A DNA stretch of 11,155 bases from contig JAZRNL010000027.1 of NCBI GenBank assembly GCA_045648165.1, forward strand, positions 1 to 11,155, given 5' to 3'. Below are positions 1 to 7,186 of this stretch, piece after piece; position 1 is the first letter of the stretch; every line of letters begins with the position of its first letter. This DNA comes from RGIG9115 sp045648165 (GTDB lineage Bacteria; Bacillota; Clostridia; UBA1381). Position numbers and translations under genes: made by a program. The notes under the pieces were generated by a model. That model saw only the letters and a program-made list of their open reading frames with translations. It was not told the origin of the DNA and ran no database searches.

Positions 1-141
1 GCATACGAACGTAACTCACCACTCGGTGTGCCAACGTACGCCTTCGGGCAGGGTATTATTCGGATTGAACCGCATAATACTTCGTTCCGTCCGTTCTGCA
101 CTATTTTTAATCATCCCCTGGACTGTGAGCTGACTTTTTAA
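1..141. other. Unassigned G+C-richer edge segment, open on both strands
   Basis: This edge stretch is visibly richer in G+C than the DNA that follows. On the plus strand frame 1 is open from base 1 to a TAA at 139-141 (46 codons), as would be seen for the C-terminus of a gene cut by the window edge. On the minus strand an ATG at 113-111 starts a 32-codon frame ending at a TGA at 17-15, with the readable residues MRFNPNNTLPEG. I recognise neither peptide, and neither has a clear ribosome binding site. It could be the tail of a gene, the end of a mobile element, or non-coding DNA. It is recorded because it differs from its surroundings, not because a gene is proven. Confidence 0.25.
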
Positions 142-271
142 ACAGCCCCTTTTAATATTCTTAACCGCATCTTTACCAAATATGATATATAATTTTAAAC
201 AGTGTTGAGATAATAAAGAATAGATATCTTTACATTTATAAAAACTACATTTACTTTAATGAGGTGTGTTT
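142..271. other. AT-rich intergenic leader of the phosphate transporter gene
   Basis: This short AT-rich spacer must carry the promoter of the downstream transporter gene. A perfect TATAAT lies at 188-193, but no good -35 box sits 16-18 bp upstream of it, so I do not call a promoter with confidence. No hairpin or pho-box-like direct repeat stands out by eye. Confidence 0.3.
261..266 (+). promoter_or_regulatory. Ribosome binding site that sets the transporter start
   Basis: GAGGTG lies 5 nt before the ATG at 272 (7 nt counted from GAGG). A GTG codon at 266 in the same frame would start the protein two residues earlier, but it overlaps this Shine-Dalgarno sequence. The ATG is therefore the better start. 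Confidence 0.7.
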
Positions 272-2014
272 ATGACCATATTTGATGTATTAACTTTAAT
301 CGGCGGATTATGCTTATTTTTATTTGGTATGAGCATAATGGGCGATGCCTTAGAACGCCGTGCCGGCGGAAGCTTAAAAAAATTGCTGGCAAGGCTTACA
401 AAAAACAAAATAGCCGGATTTTTCACCGGTCTTGCCGTCACTGCGGTTATTCAGAGCTCTCCAGCTACCACAGTTATGGTGGTTGGCTTTGTAAATTCGG
501 GTATAATATCCCTTAAACAGTCTATTGGTGTTATAATGGGGGCAAACATCGGAACAACCGTAACTGCGTGGATATTGAGCCTTGGCGGAATATCCAGCGA
601 TAATGTGCTTGTTCAGCTCATGAAACCCACTTCCTTTACTCCTGTTCTTGCTCTCATTGGCACCGCATTTCTGATGTTCGGCAAATCAAGCAAGAAAAAG
701 GATACGGGAACAATTCTCCTTGGTTTTGCAACCTTGATGTTTGGTATGGATACTATGTCCTCTGCAGTATCAGTCCTTGCAGACGTTCCTGCTTTCCAAA
801 ACCTGTTTATAATGTTTAAAAACCCAATCCTCGGTGTTCTGGCAGGAGCAGTTCTTACCGCTATTATTCAGTCCAGCTCTGCATCGGTTGGTATACTCCA
901 GGCGCTTTCTGTAACAGGTCAGGTTTCCTACGGTGCCGCAGTCCCAATTATTATGGGTCAGAACATCGGAACTTGCGTAACAGCGCTTCTATCATCGTTT
1001 GGTACCAATAAAAATGCAAAGCGTGCAGCTATCGTTCATTTATCATTTAATGTTCTCGGCACTATTATCTGGCTTACATTATTCAGTTTAATATCTACAA
1101 TACTAAGGCCCGCTATTCTGGATATATCCGCATCATATCTCGGTATTGCTGTTGCCCACTCATTGTTTAATATAGCATGTACTGCGCTTCTGCTCCCAAT
1201 GTCATCACTGCTTGAGAAACTTGCTATAAGGCTTGTGCCCGATACAAACAAAAAAGAAGAAAATACTGAGCTTGACGAAAGACTTCTCATAACTCCCCCC
1301 ATAGCACTGGAGAGATGTAATAAGCTTGTGTGTGAAATGGCAGAATACTCAATTACGGCATTAAAAAATTCATTGAATATGCTTTCGGCATACGATTCTC
1401 ATATTGCGGACGAAATCCGCGAGGCTGAGGAAAAAGCAGACCATTATGAAGATATTTTAGGAACATATTTAGTAAAACTCAGCAGGCACCAAATCAGCGA
1501 CAACGACAGTTCTGAGGTTTCAAAACTTCTGAAGGCAATCGGTGACTTTGAAAGAATTTCTGACCATGGAATTAACATCCTTGAATCTGCCGAGGAGATG
1601 AATGATAAGGATATACAGTTTACTCCTGATGCAAAGAAAGAGCTTGACGTTTTATGCAGTGCAGTATCTGAAATTCTGACGCTTTCCTTCAAAGCATTTA
1701 CCAACAATGACTTTGAAAGTGCTCACGATGTAGAACCTCTGGAACAGGTTGTTGACGTATTAAAAGCAAAGCTCCGCGATGGTCATATTATGCGGCTTAA
1801 AGACGGTACTTGTTCAATTGAGGCAGGATTTGTATGGGCAGATTTGATAACAAATCTTGAAAGAACTGCAGACCATTGCTCTACCATTGCAGCCTGCGTA
1901 ATTGACGCATCGGAGAATAATATGAATATCCATCAGTCCGTTCGTGATATGAAAGATAATGATGAATATTTCAAATCCAAATTTGCTTACTATTCAGAAA
2001 AATATGCATTGTAA
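272..2014 (+). CDS. Na+/phosphate cotransporter family protein with PhoU-like C-terminus
   Basis: This is an integral membrane protein of 580 residues that probably imports inorganic phosphate with sodium (NptA/YjbB-type Na/Pi cotransporter family). Two inverted-topology repeats carry the family signatures: QSSPATTVM (residues 61-69) with GANIGTT (90-96), and QSSSAS (200-205) with GQNIGTC (229-235). Hydrophobic segments fill residues 1-320. The soluble C-terminal region, about 340-560, is a PhoU-like helical bundle with two characteristic metal-site-like segments, DFERISDH (425-432) and NLERTADH (528-535). The length is normal for this fused bacterial form. The gene stands alone, with no pst or pho genes beside it, and ends in a hairpin terminator shared with the convergent trpB. 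The family is clear; the ion and substrate are assigned from the family, not from direct evidence. Confidence 0.93.
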   Translation: MTIFDVLTLIGGLCLFLFGMSIMGDALERRAGGSLKKLLARLTKNKIAGFFTGLAVTAVIQSSPATTVMVVGFVNSGIISLKQSIGVIMGANIGTTVTAWILSLGGISSDNVLVQLMKPTSFTPVLALIGTAFLMFGKSSKKKDTGTILLGFATLMFGMDTMSSAVSVLADVPAFQNLFIMFKNPILGVLAGAVLTAIIQSSSASVGILQALSVTGQVSYGAAVPIIMGQNIGTCVTALLSSFGTNKNAKRAAIVHLSFNVLGTIIWLTLFSLISTILRPAILDISASYLGIAVAHSLFNIACTALLLPMSSLLEKLAIRLVPDTNKKEENTELDERLLITPPIALERCNKLVCEMAEYSITALKNSLNMLSAYDSHIADEIREAEEKADHYEDILGTYLVKLSRHQISDNDSSEVSKLLKAIGDFERISDHGINILESAEEMNDKDIQFTPDAKKELDVLCSAVSEILTLSFKAFTNNDFESAHDVEPLEQVVDVLKAKLRDGHIMRLKDGTCSIEAGFVWADLITNLERTADHCSTIAACVIDASENNMNIHQSVRDMKDNDEYFKSKFAYYSEKYAL

Positions 2015-2023
2015 CGATAGCAA

Positions 2024-2057
2024 AAAAAAGAAGCGACACCCAGGTCGCTTCTTTTTT
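2024..2057. terminator. Bidirectional terminator between convergent genes
   Basis: A perfect 14-bp stem (2024-2037 with 2044-2057) surrounds a 6-nt loop. It starts with an A run and ends with a T run, so it can act as an intrinsic terminator in both directions. It serves the transporter gene (+) and trpB (-). Its right edge overlaps two bases of the trpB stop codon (2056-2058). Confidence 0.85.
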
Positions 2058-3273
2058 ATCTTATACCGTAATTCTCCATCACATAGTCCATATCCTTATC
2101 TCCTCTGCCTGAGAGATTGATAAGCACTGAACCCCTGCCCATTTCTTTTGCAAGCTTCATACCGTAAGCTACTGCGTGGGCGCTTTCGATTGCGGGGATT
2201 ATGCCCTCAAGCCTTGAAAGCTTAAAGAATGCATCTATTGTTTCGTCGTCATTTATAACATCATACTTAATTCTGCCGATGTCGTGAAGGAATGCGTGTT
2301 CAGGGCCGCTTGACGGATAGTCAAGCCCGCTTGCTACTGAGTAAACAGGTGCAGGCTCGCCGTTTTCATCCTTCAGCATAATACTGTTAAAGCCATGCAT
2401 AACACCTTCTTCACCATAAGCAAGGCTTGCGGCATGGTCGCCAAGAGTTGCTCCGCGGCCTAAAGGCTCTACGCCGTAAATATCAACAGGGTCGTTAAGG
2501 AAGCCCGAGAATATACCCATTGCATTTGAACCGCCGCCAACACAAGCAACTACCGCATCGGGAAGCTCTCCTGTAAGATTTAAGAACTGTTCTCTTGCTT
2601 CAATTCCCACAACACTCTGGAAATCACGTACCATCATTGGGAAAGGATGAGGGCCTACTACAGAGCCAATGCAATAAATACTGTCTTTATACTCTCTGCT
2701 ATACGCTTCAAATGCAGCATCAACCGCTTCCTTCATTGTTGCATGACCGTCTGTTACCTCTACCACGTTTGCACCTAAAATCTTCATACGTGCAACGTTG
2801 GGAGCTTGCTTTTTAACGTCAACCGCACCCATGTAAATATCACATTCAAGTCCGAAATATGCTGCCGCAGTTGCAAGAGCAACACCGTGCTGACCTGCGC
2901 CTGTTTCGGCAAGCACCTTTTTCTTACCCATATACTTTGCAAGAAGCGCTTCACCCATACAGTGGTTAAGCTTGTGAGCGCCTGTGTGGTTAAGGTCCTC
3001 ACGCTTAACATAAAGCTGAACATTACCGAGAGATTCAGAAAGCCTTTCGAGATGAGAGATTGGGGTAGGTCTGCCCTGGAACTCTCTGCGGATACGTCTG
3101 AGCTCACTTACAAACTTGCTGGACTTACAGATTGTATAATACGCCTCGGTTATTTCCTCCATAGCCTTCTGAAGATTTTCAGGCACGTATGCGCCGCCGT
3201 ATTTCCCGAAGTATCCGTTTTTATCGGGATAATTTTTAAGATATGTATTAAATTCAATTCCGTTATGGTTCAT
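2056..3273 (-). CDS. trpB: Tryptophan synthase beta chain
   Basis: This cytoplasmic PLP enzyme of 405 residues condenses indole with L-serine to give tryptophan, normally as the beta subunit of an alpha2beta2 complex. The PLP lysine is K101 in HTGAHKLNH. The catalytic glutamate lies in AETGAGQHG (E123). The cofactor-phosphate loop is GGGSNAMG (247-254), the substrate-loop aspartate is in SGLDYPSSGP (D318), and SGRGDKD (388-394) contacts the pyridine ring. All key residues are present and the length is that of TrpB1. No trpA or other trp gene is adjacent, so it may work with a distant TrpA or salvage free indole; that is inference. The start has AAAGGA at 3285-3290, 11 nt upstream, slightly long spacing, and no better Met is available. 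Expression is controlled by the T-box leader just upstream. Confidence 0.96.
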   Translation of the reverse strand: MNHNGIEFNTYLKNYPDKNGYFGKYGGAYVPENLQKAMEEITEAYYTICKSSKFVSELRRIRREFQGRPTPISHLERLSESLGNVQLYVKREDLNHTGAHKLNHCMGEALLAKYMGKKKVLAETGAGQHGVALATAAAYFGLECDIYMGAVDVKKQAPNVARMKILGANVVEVTDGHATMKEAVDAAFEAYSREYKDSIYCIGSVVGPHPFPMMVRDFQSVVGIEAREQFLNLTGELPDAVVACVGGGSNAMGIFSGFLNDPVDIYGVEPLGRGATLGDHAASLAYGEEGVMHGFNSIMLKDENGEPAPVYSVASGLDYPSSGPEHAFLHDIGRIKYDVINDDETIDAFFKLSRLEGIIPAIESAHAVAYGMKLAKEMGRGSVLINLSGRGDKDMDYVMENYGIR

Positions 3274-3374
3274 TATTAAAGACGTCCTTTCAAAATTTAT
3301 TTTATATAACTTCAGCCGTCACGCCATCGCCGCGTCAAACTTATCACTGCCACTACTCCCTTTCTCTTAGAGGA

Positions 3375-3653
3375 AACAAAAACGCCCCCGACAGAAAATT
3401 ACAATCTGCCAAGGACGAACATAACAATTTATATCCGCGGTGCCACCTTGATTCACGGAAAAGCCGTGCCCTTTGGCGAAGTACCATCATACTTCCGGCT
3501 TATAACGCAAGCCTTACGTCGGCGCATTTGACGCCACCCTCGACAGTCCATATTACTCGAAGAGCCTTTGTGGAACTCACACCGTAATCCACTCGCTCAG
3601 AAAGACCTGCTTCGACTTTTTTCTGCCTCAACGGTTTTAAAAATATTCAAGAT
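3375..3653 (-). ncRNA. T-box riboswitch, tryptophan-specific, upstream of trpB
   Basis: The minus-strand leader contains the T-box core AAGGTGGCACCGCGG (3449-3435), which pairs with the 3' end of uncharged tRNA. Stem I can be folded with a base helix GGCAG/CTGTC, an upper helix TCGAAG/CTTCGA, and an apical region containing GGTGTGAG. In the internal loop between these helices the codon UGG (3550-3548), followed by one A before the base helix, is the natural specifier and matches tRNA-Trp. A CACGG/CCGTG hairpin precedes the T-box core. CAAGG at the T-box can pair with CCTTG just downstream as the antiterminator, in competition with the terminator at 3383-3417. The mechanism follows the known T-box family: uncharged tRNA-Trp allows read-through into trpB. 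The exact 5' end is estimated from the promoter. Confidence 0.93.
3378..3417 (-). terminator. T-box attenuator terminator
   Basis: On the minus strand CGTCCTTGGCAGA (3417-3405) pairs over 13 positions, with G-U wobbles, to TCTGTCGGGGGCG (3395-3383) and is followed by five T. The upstream arm contains CCTTG, which is also needed for the antiterminator, so the two structures are mutually exclusive. Confidence 0.9.
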
Positions 3654-3659
3654 GTTGGT

Positions 3660-3688
3660 ATTATAACACCCACAAGGCAATTTGTCAA
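3660..3688 (-). promoter_or_regulatory. Consensus sigma-A promoter of the T-box/trpB transcript
   Basis: Reading the minus strand, TTGACA (3688-3683) is followed by a 17-bp spacer and TATAAT (3665-3660). Both hexamers and the spacing are perfect consensus. The transcript should start near 3653, giving a leader of about 380 nt before trpB. Such a strong constitutive promoter fits control by attenuation rather than at initiation. Confidence 0.92.
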
Positions 3689-3721
3689 TAGTTTTTTTGA
3701 AATTTGTTTTAGCTGCAAAAT

Positions 3722-3756
3722 ATGAGCCGACATCTGAAGTTCAAATGTCGGCTTAT
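3722..3756. terminator. Hairpin terminator after the SLH protein gene
   Basis: AGCCGACAT (3725-3733) pairs perfectly with ATGTCGGCT (3745-3753), with about three further pairs outside. A six-T run follows on the plus strand and a shorter ATATTTT on the minus strand. It lies just beyond the minus-strand stop codon at 3760 and separates that gene from the trpB promoter. There is no plus-strand gene to terminate here. Confidence 0.75.
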
Positions 3757-3759
3757 TTT

Positions 3760-6048
3760 TTACAAAACACCTATACAACCATATATAATCTTTGCGCTTT
3801 CTGCTCTTGTTACGTTACCCTGAGGCATGAGTTTCCCGTCTTCATAACCGTTAACTATACCAAGACTTACAAGGGTGTTAATTGCCTTATGGGCGTAGTC
3901 GGGAATTTTATGACTATCTTTAAACTCCACGTCTGCAAAATTATAACTCTTTTTACTTGTACGGAAAAGAATTGTCATTGCCTCGGCACGGGTTATATTA
4001 TCACTGCCCGAGAAGGTTACTCCCCAGCCTGTTTCCTTGCCGGAGATTATTCCCTCTGCCGCCACTGCATTTGCATATGGCTTTTGCCAGTCGGGAATGT
4101 CATTATAGTCAAGGAATTTATACTTTTCATAAGATTTCACGTCAAGACCCATATATCTGGCTGCCATAACTGCAAATTCCCCTCTTGTTATATGGCTTTC
4201 GGGACGGAATATCATTTCTCCGTCTTTTTCTTCACCTGTTACTATTCCCATATGGAAAAGCTCATTTGCATATTCCTTCCCCCAATGAAAGTCCATATCT
4301 TCAAACACTGATGAGCTTTCAATGCTTACGGGAATTTTATGGGTTTTATTGCCTGCTTTTATATAAATATATCCGGTTTTAATCTCACTTGTATCCGGCA
4401 CAAACATCCCGTTTTTGTCAATATATCCAATATTTTTGTCACAGCTCCAGGTATAGCAGGAGTCGTCGGAATTGAGCTTCATATTATGAATAAAGGATAC
4501 GGCGTCTATATCCAACACCTCAGAGCTTCCTTTTATGAGCCTCAGTTCAGATATTTCCCCACCGTTTGCAAAAGCTGATATCTTGGTAGGAGACTTATGA
4601 ACCGTATATGAAATATGATGCTTTGAGCTGCCTGCCGAAAGTGTGATATATCCTACACCATTACCGTCGGTTTTTACTGTGTTCCCCTCTATTGTAAGAG
4701 CGGTTCCGTCGGGGTTATCTACATATCTCTCAACTATTTGCGGGTCTACATAATTGCCTCTGCTATCGGTTATTGAGCGAATATCCAGCTCTTCCCTGTA
4801 TCCTGCAAGAAATCTTCTGTTAGACGAAACATTTACATCAAATTTATAGGAAGGCTGCGGATTTTTTCGCATATCCTTAAGAAAAATATAATTTGCACAT
4901 TTACGCAAAGTCCCCTCCGAAGGGCTGTTTGCAACTGTTACTTCATCACTACCCGGAAACACACCTGCTATTGCCGTAGAGCCGCCGCCGTCCAGGTTTA
5001 TGGCATCCACACAACCAAGCTCCTTCATCCTGTTTGCAAGGGTTTTTATCTGCACCCCTGTACTAACCCCGGGCTGACGTCCGTCTATAACGTAGAAAAT
5101 AATGCTTCCGTCAGGTTTTATTCCAACTGCAGTACGAGGTGCTGTCCCGGCTTCAAATTTAGTATATACCTTGCCATTTTCTATAAGCCTGCCGCCAACA
5201 GATCCCATCCCGTGCTCTGCCGTTGCCCATTTTTCTTTATCGTATACAGATTCTGTTTTAAGCTCCAGCTCCTGACCCACCTGAAGGCTATCCATAAATT
5301 CAAGCTTTGACTTATCTCCATAGGTGTTTGTCATAACAAGCACAAGCTTTCCCTCAGGGATTGCAATATCGCCGTCGTAATCAAACTTTTCTTCAACCTT
5401 AAGGAAAATACTCTTACCTATAGAGAGCTTTCCGTCTACAACAGAAAAAATGATAAACTTACAATTTCCTGACGTTTTTGTGGATTTGCCAAATTTATCA
5501 GTAAGAAGATACGATGCACTGATTGTAGGCTGACACCATTTATTTACACAGTCAAGCGTCATTTCCTCGCCTGTGTAAGTAATAAATCTGCTTTGTATTT
5601 CAAGCCAGGAAACAAACCCTGTTCCGTCACTGTTAAAGCCAATAGCATTCTGCCCGGTAGTATCAGAGGTTACAAGCTCTCCGTCAATTACAGTATGACC
5701 CATAGGTATACCTGTCTGATATGAAAAATAGTCGGCATTGATGCCAATTAAAGGTCGCATACCATTATCCTTCATATACTGCGCCGCCTGGGTTATTGTG
5801 CGCTTACCATATATAGCTTCGCCGTTTACAACGATGGGGACTACTTCATCGTTTGGCTTATAATCCACATAATACTCACTTTGAGTTGTGGTTTCTGTAC
5901 TATAGGTATAATGATAAAACTCTGCATCCTCCGTCATTGTAATACGGTTTCCGCCTGTAAGCTCTCCAAGAACGGAGGCAAAAGCATTTATGTTTAACAT
6001 TGCAACCAACAAAGCTGACAACAGTGCAGTACGTTTTTTGAGTTTCAT
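3760..6048 (-). CDS. Secreted phosphodiester glycosidase (NAGPA/DUF2233) with three SLH domains
   Basis: This exported cell-surface protein has 762 residues. Residues 1-25 are a Sec signal peptide (KLKKR, hydrophobic core, then AFA). Residues about 100-392 match the NAGPA-type phosphodiester glycosidase domain, with GINADYF (102-108), PRTAVGI (304-310), DGR (322-324) and the hallmark NLDGGGST (351-358). Residues about 400-580 look like two beta-rich Ig-like spacers. The C-terminus carries three SLH domains (about 585-635, 645-697 and 703-757), each with a TRGE/TRAE signature, which normally bind pyruvylated secondary wall polymer. Its likely role is trimming sugar-phosphodiester or wall glycans at the surface; the substrate is unknown. 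The frame is open 43 codons further upstream, but ATG 6048 has a perfect AAGGAGGTC six bases away followed by the signal peptide, so I chose it. Confidence 0.9.
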   Translation of the reverse strand: MKLKKRTALLSALLVAMLNINAFASVLGELTGGNRITMTEDAEFYHYTYSTETTTQSEYYVDYKPNDEVVPIVVNGEAIYGKRTITQAAQYMKDNGMRPLIGINADYFSYQTGIPMGHTVIDGELVTSDTTGQNAIGFNSDGTGFVSWLEIQSRFITYTGEEMTLDCVNKWCQPTISASYLLTDKFGKSTKTSGNCKFIIFSVVDGKLSIGKSIFLKVEEKFDYDGDIAIPEGKLVLVMTNTYGDKSKLEFMDSLQVGQELELKTESVYDKEKWATAEHGMGSVGGRLIENGKVYTKFEAGTAPRTAVGIKPDGSIIFYVIDGRQPGVSTGVQIKTLANRMKELGCVDAINLDGGGSTAIAGVFPGSDEVTVANSPSEGTLRKCANYIFLKDMRKNPQPSYKFDVNVSSNRRFLAGYREELDIRSITDSRGNYVDPQIVERYVDNPDGTALTIEGNTVKTDGNGVGYITLSAGSSKHHISYTVHKSPTKISAFANGGEISELRLIKGSSEVLDIDAVSFIHNMKLNSDDSCYTWSCDKNIGYIDKNGMFVPDTSEIKTGYIYIKAGNKTHKIPVSIESSSVFEDMDFHWGKEYANELFHMGIVTGEEKDGEMIFRPESHITRGEFAVMAARYMGLDVKSYEKYKFLDYNDIPDWQKPYANAVAAEGIISGKETGWGVTFSGSDNITRAEAMTILFRTSKKSYNFADVEFKDSHKIPDYAHKAINTLVSLGIVNGYEDGKLMPQGNVTRAESAKIIYGCIGVL

Positions 6049-6054
6049 AGTTTT

Positions 6055-6063
6055 GACCTCCTT
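6055..6063 (-). promoter_or_regulatory. Strong ribosome binding site deciding the SLH protein start
   Basis: AAGGAGGTC (6063-6055) lies 6 nt before the ATG at 6048. This excludes the longer in-frame start at 6177, which lies upstream of the proposed promoter and would put about 43 residues before the signal peptide. Confidence 0.88.
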
Positions 6064-6096
6064 ACCTTTTAATTTTAACACACACTCATCAAAAAG

Positions 6097-6125
6097 TAAA
6101 TAGAAATAAATTAACAAACTGTCAA
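6097..6125 (-). promoter_or_regulatory. Probable promoter of the SLH protein gene
   Basis: On the minus strand a perfect TTGACA (6125-6120) is followed after 17 bp by TATTTA (6102-6097), a weak -10. The -35 box is convincing; the -10 is poor, so an activator or a slightly different -10 is possible. Confidence 0.5.
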
Positions 6126-6140
6126 TAATTATGTTTTTTC

Positions 6141-6169
6141 TTGACTTAAAGCACTGCCTGTGATATAAT
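6141..6169 (+). promoter_or_regulatory. Promoter of the LRR/CuAO-N protein gene
   Basis: TTGACT (6141-6146), a 17-bp spacer, and a perfect TATAAT (6164-6169) form a near-consensus sigma-A promoter. Transcription would start near 6176, leaving a leader of about 40 nt before the ATG at 6216. It lies back to back with the divergent minus-strand promoter. Confidence 0.85.
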
Positions 6170-6215
6170 AAATGCACAGAAATTAAATTACTATATCACC
6201 CGAAAGGAATACACT

Positions 6216-7121
6216 ATGTTAAAAAAACTTGCATGTATCTTGTTGACTGCACTTATGATAAATTCCGGAATTTACGCAAATGCCGCTACTGAAGCTTCAA
6301 ACCTCAACGGCTATACCATAATATCAGGAACAGGGAAAATCAGGGACTTCACCAACTCCGTAAAGTCACCCTTTACGGAAGACAGTCAGAACATAAGCTA
6401 TGTAGCTATGATGTCAGGAGTTTCCTCTGTAGGTAACAATGCTTTTAAAAACTGTACTGTGCTGAGAGATGTTATTTTCCCGTCAACAGTGGGGGAAATC
6501 GGAAGCCAGGCTTTTGCAGGGTGCAGCAGCCTAAACACTGTTGTTATACCCTACGGCGTTACATATATTATGAATTATGCGTTTATAGACTGTAAAAACC
6601 TGAAAGAGATATATATCCCCGACAGTGTTATTATGGTTGGAGAAAGCGCATTCTACGGATGCGACAACCTCACCGTGTATGCAGGCGCTTCATCCATAAT
6701 GCAGGACTACTGCAAAAAAGACGGCATAAACATTGTAACTGTCGATAAAATTCAAAACACTGTGGTTGACGTTTTAAACGATGTAAAAATTTACGTCAAC
6801 GGCAATGAGCTTGAATATAATTACCCCGTAGTTATGAAAAACAGTACCACTCTTATTCCCTTAAGAAACATTTTTGAAGCAGTGGGCTGCGTTGTTGCAT
6901 GGGACGACAGTACCAAAACCGCCTATGCCGAAAAAGACGGTATCACTCTTGCTTTAAAAACCAACTCCGACAGTATTTTTGTAAATGGAAATGAGCAAAA
7001 GCTTGCAACTTCCACTACACTTATGTGTGATAATACAATGGTTCATATACGTGCAGTTGAGCATCTGGGAATAAATGTCGAGTGGGACGGAATTGCACGG
7101 ACAATAAATATCACATATTGA
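6216..7121 (+). CDS. Secreted leucine-rich-repeat protein with copper-amine-oxidase-N-like domain
   Basis: This exported protein of 301 residues has unknown specific function. Residues 1-24 are a Sec signal peptide (KK, hydrophobic core, then ANA). Residues about 60-155 are BspA/TpLRR-type leucine-rich repeats, with units such as VGNNAFKNC, IGSQAFAGC and VGESAFYGC spaced about 23 residues apart. Residues about 190-300 resemble the copper amine oxidase N-terminal module found on many clostridial surface proteins: VKIYVNGNEL, then LIPLRNIFEAVG (213-224), a VxWD turn, and a second half ending in HIRAVEHLG and VEWDG. That module is non-catalytic and is thought to mediate cell-envelope binding. 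The start has AAAGGA at 6203-6208, well spaced, and a near-consensus promoter upstream. No terminator separates it from the following ACT gene, so some read-through is likely. A binding or adhesion role is inference. Confidence 0.88.
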   Translation: MLKKLACILLTALMINSGIYANAATEASNLNGYTIISGTGKIRDFTNSVKSPFTEDSQNISYVAMMSGVSSVGNNAFKNCTVLRDVIFPSTVGEIGSQAFAGCSSLNTVVIPYGVTYIMNYAFIDCKNLKEIYIPDSVIMVGESAFYGCDNLTVYAGASSIMQDYCKKDGINIVTVDKIQNTVVDVLNDVKIYVNGNELEYNYPVVMKNSTTLIPLRNIFEAVGCVVAWDDSTKTAYAEKDGITLALKTNSDSIFVNGNEQKLATSTTLMCDNTMVHIRAVEHLGINVEWDGIARTINITY

Positions 7122-7171
7122 TTTTTTGTGTAAAACGGTGTTTTTATACCGCTTAAAATATGTAATAAATG

Positions 7172-7177
7172 AAAGGA
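7172..7177 (+). promoter_or_regulatory. Ribosome binding site placing the ACT protein start
   Basis: AAAGGA precedes the ATG at 7187 by 9 nt. An in-frame ATG at 7169 would have this site inside its own coding sequence and no site ahead of it, so the shorter protein starting MNLVKQ is preferred. Confidence 0.75.
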
Positions 7178-7186
7178 AGTATTAAT

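Noticed and set aside
1..141. Group II intron end or tRNA at the left edge
   Set aside because: I could not find a domain V hairpin, a GUGYG boundary, or a cloverleaf with a TTCGANNC arm.
2806..3279. A 157-codon plus-strand frame over trpB
   Set aside because: It is antisense to the highly conserved TrpB active-site region and has no start signals.
3300..3375. Possible leader peptide or second regulatory hairpin between attenuator and trpB
   Set aside because: The only nearby start-like codon (ATG GCG TGA) gives a two-residue frame, and only 4-bp helices could be drawn.
3682..4311. A 209-codon plus-strand open frame over the 3' end of the SLH gene
   Set aside because: It is antisense to the clear SLH domains, lacks a ribosome binding site, and its cysteine/histidine-rich composition is typical of a shadow frame.
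6049..6177. 43-residue N-terminal extension of the SLH protein
   Set aside because: It would span the minus-strand promoter and strong Shine-Dalgarno sequence and would bury the signal peptide.
7122..7186. Terminator or promoter between the LRR and ACT genes
   Set aside because: CGGT/ACCG around 7136-7151 is only four base pairs, and no hexamer pair with acceptable spacing was found.
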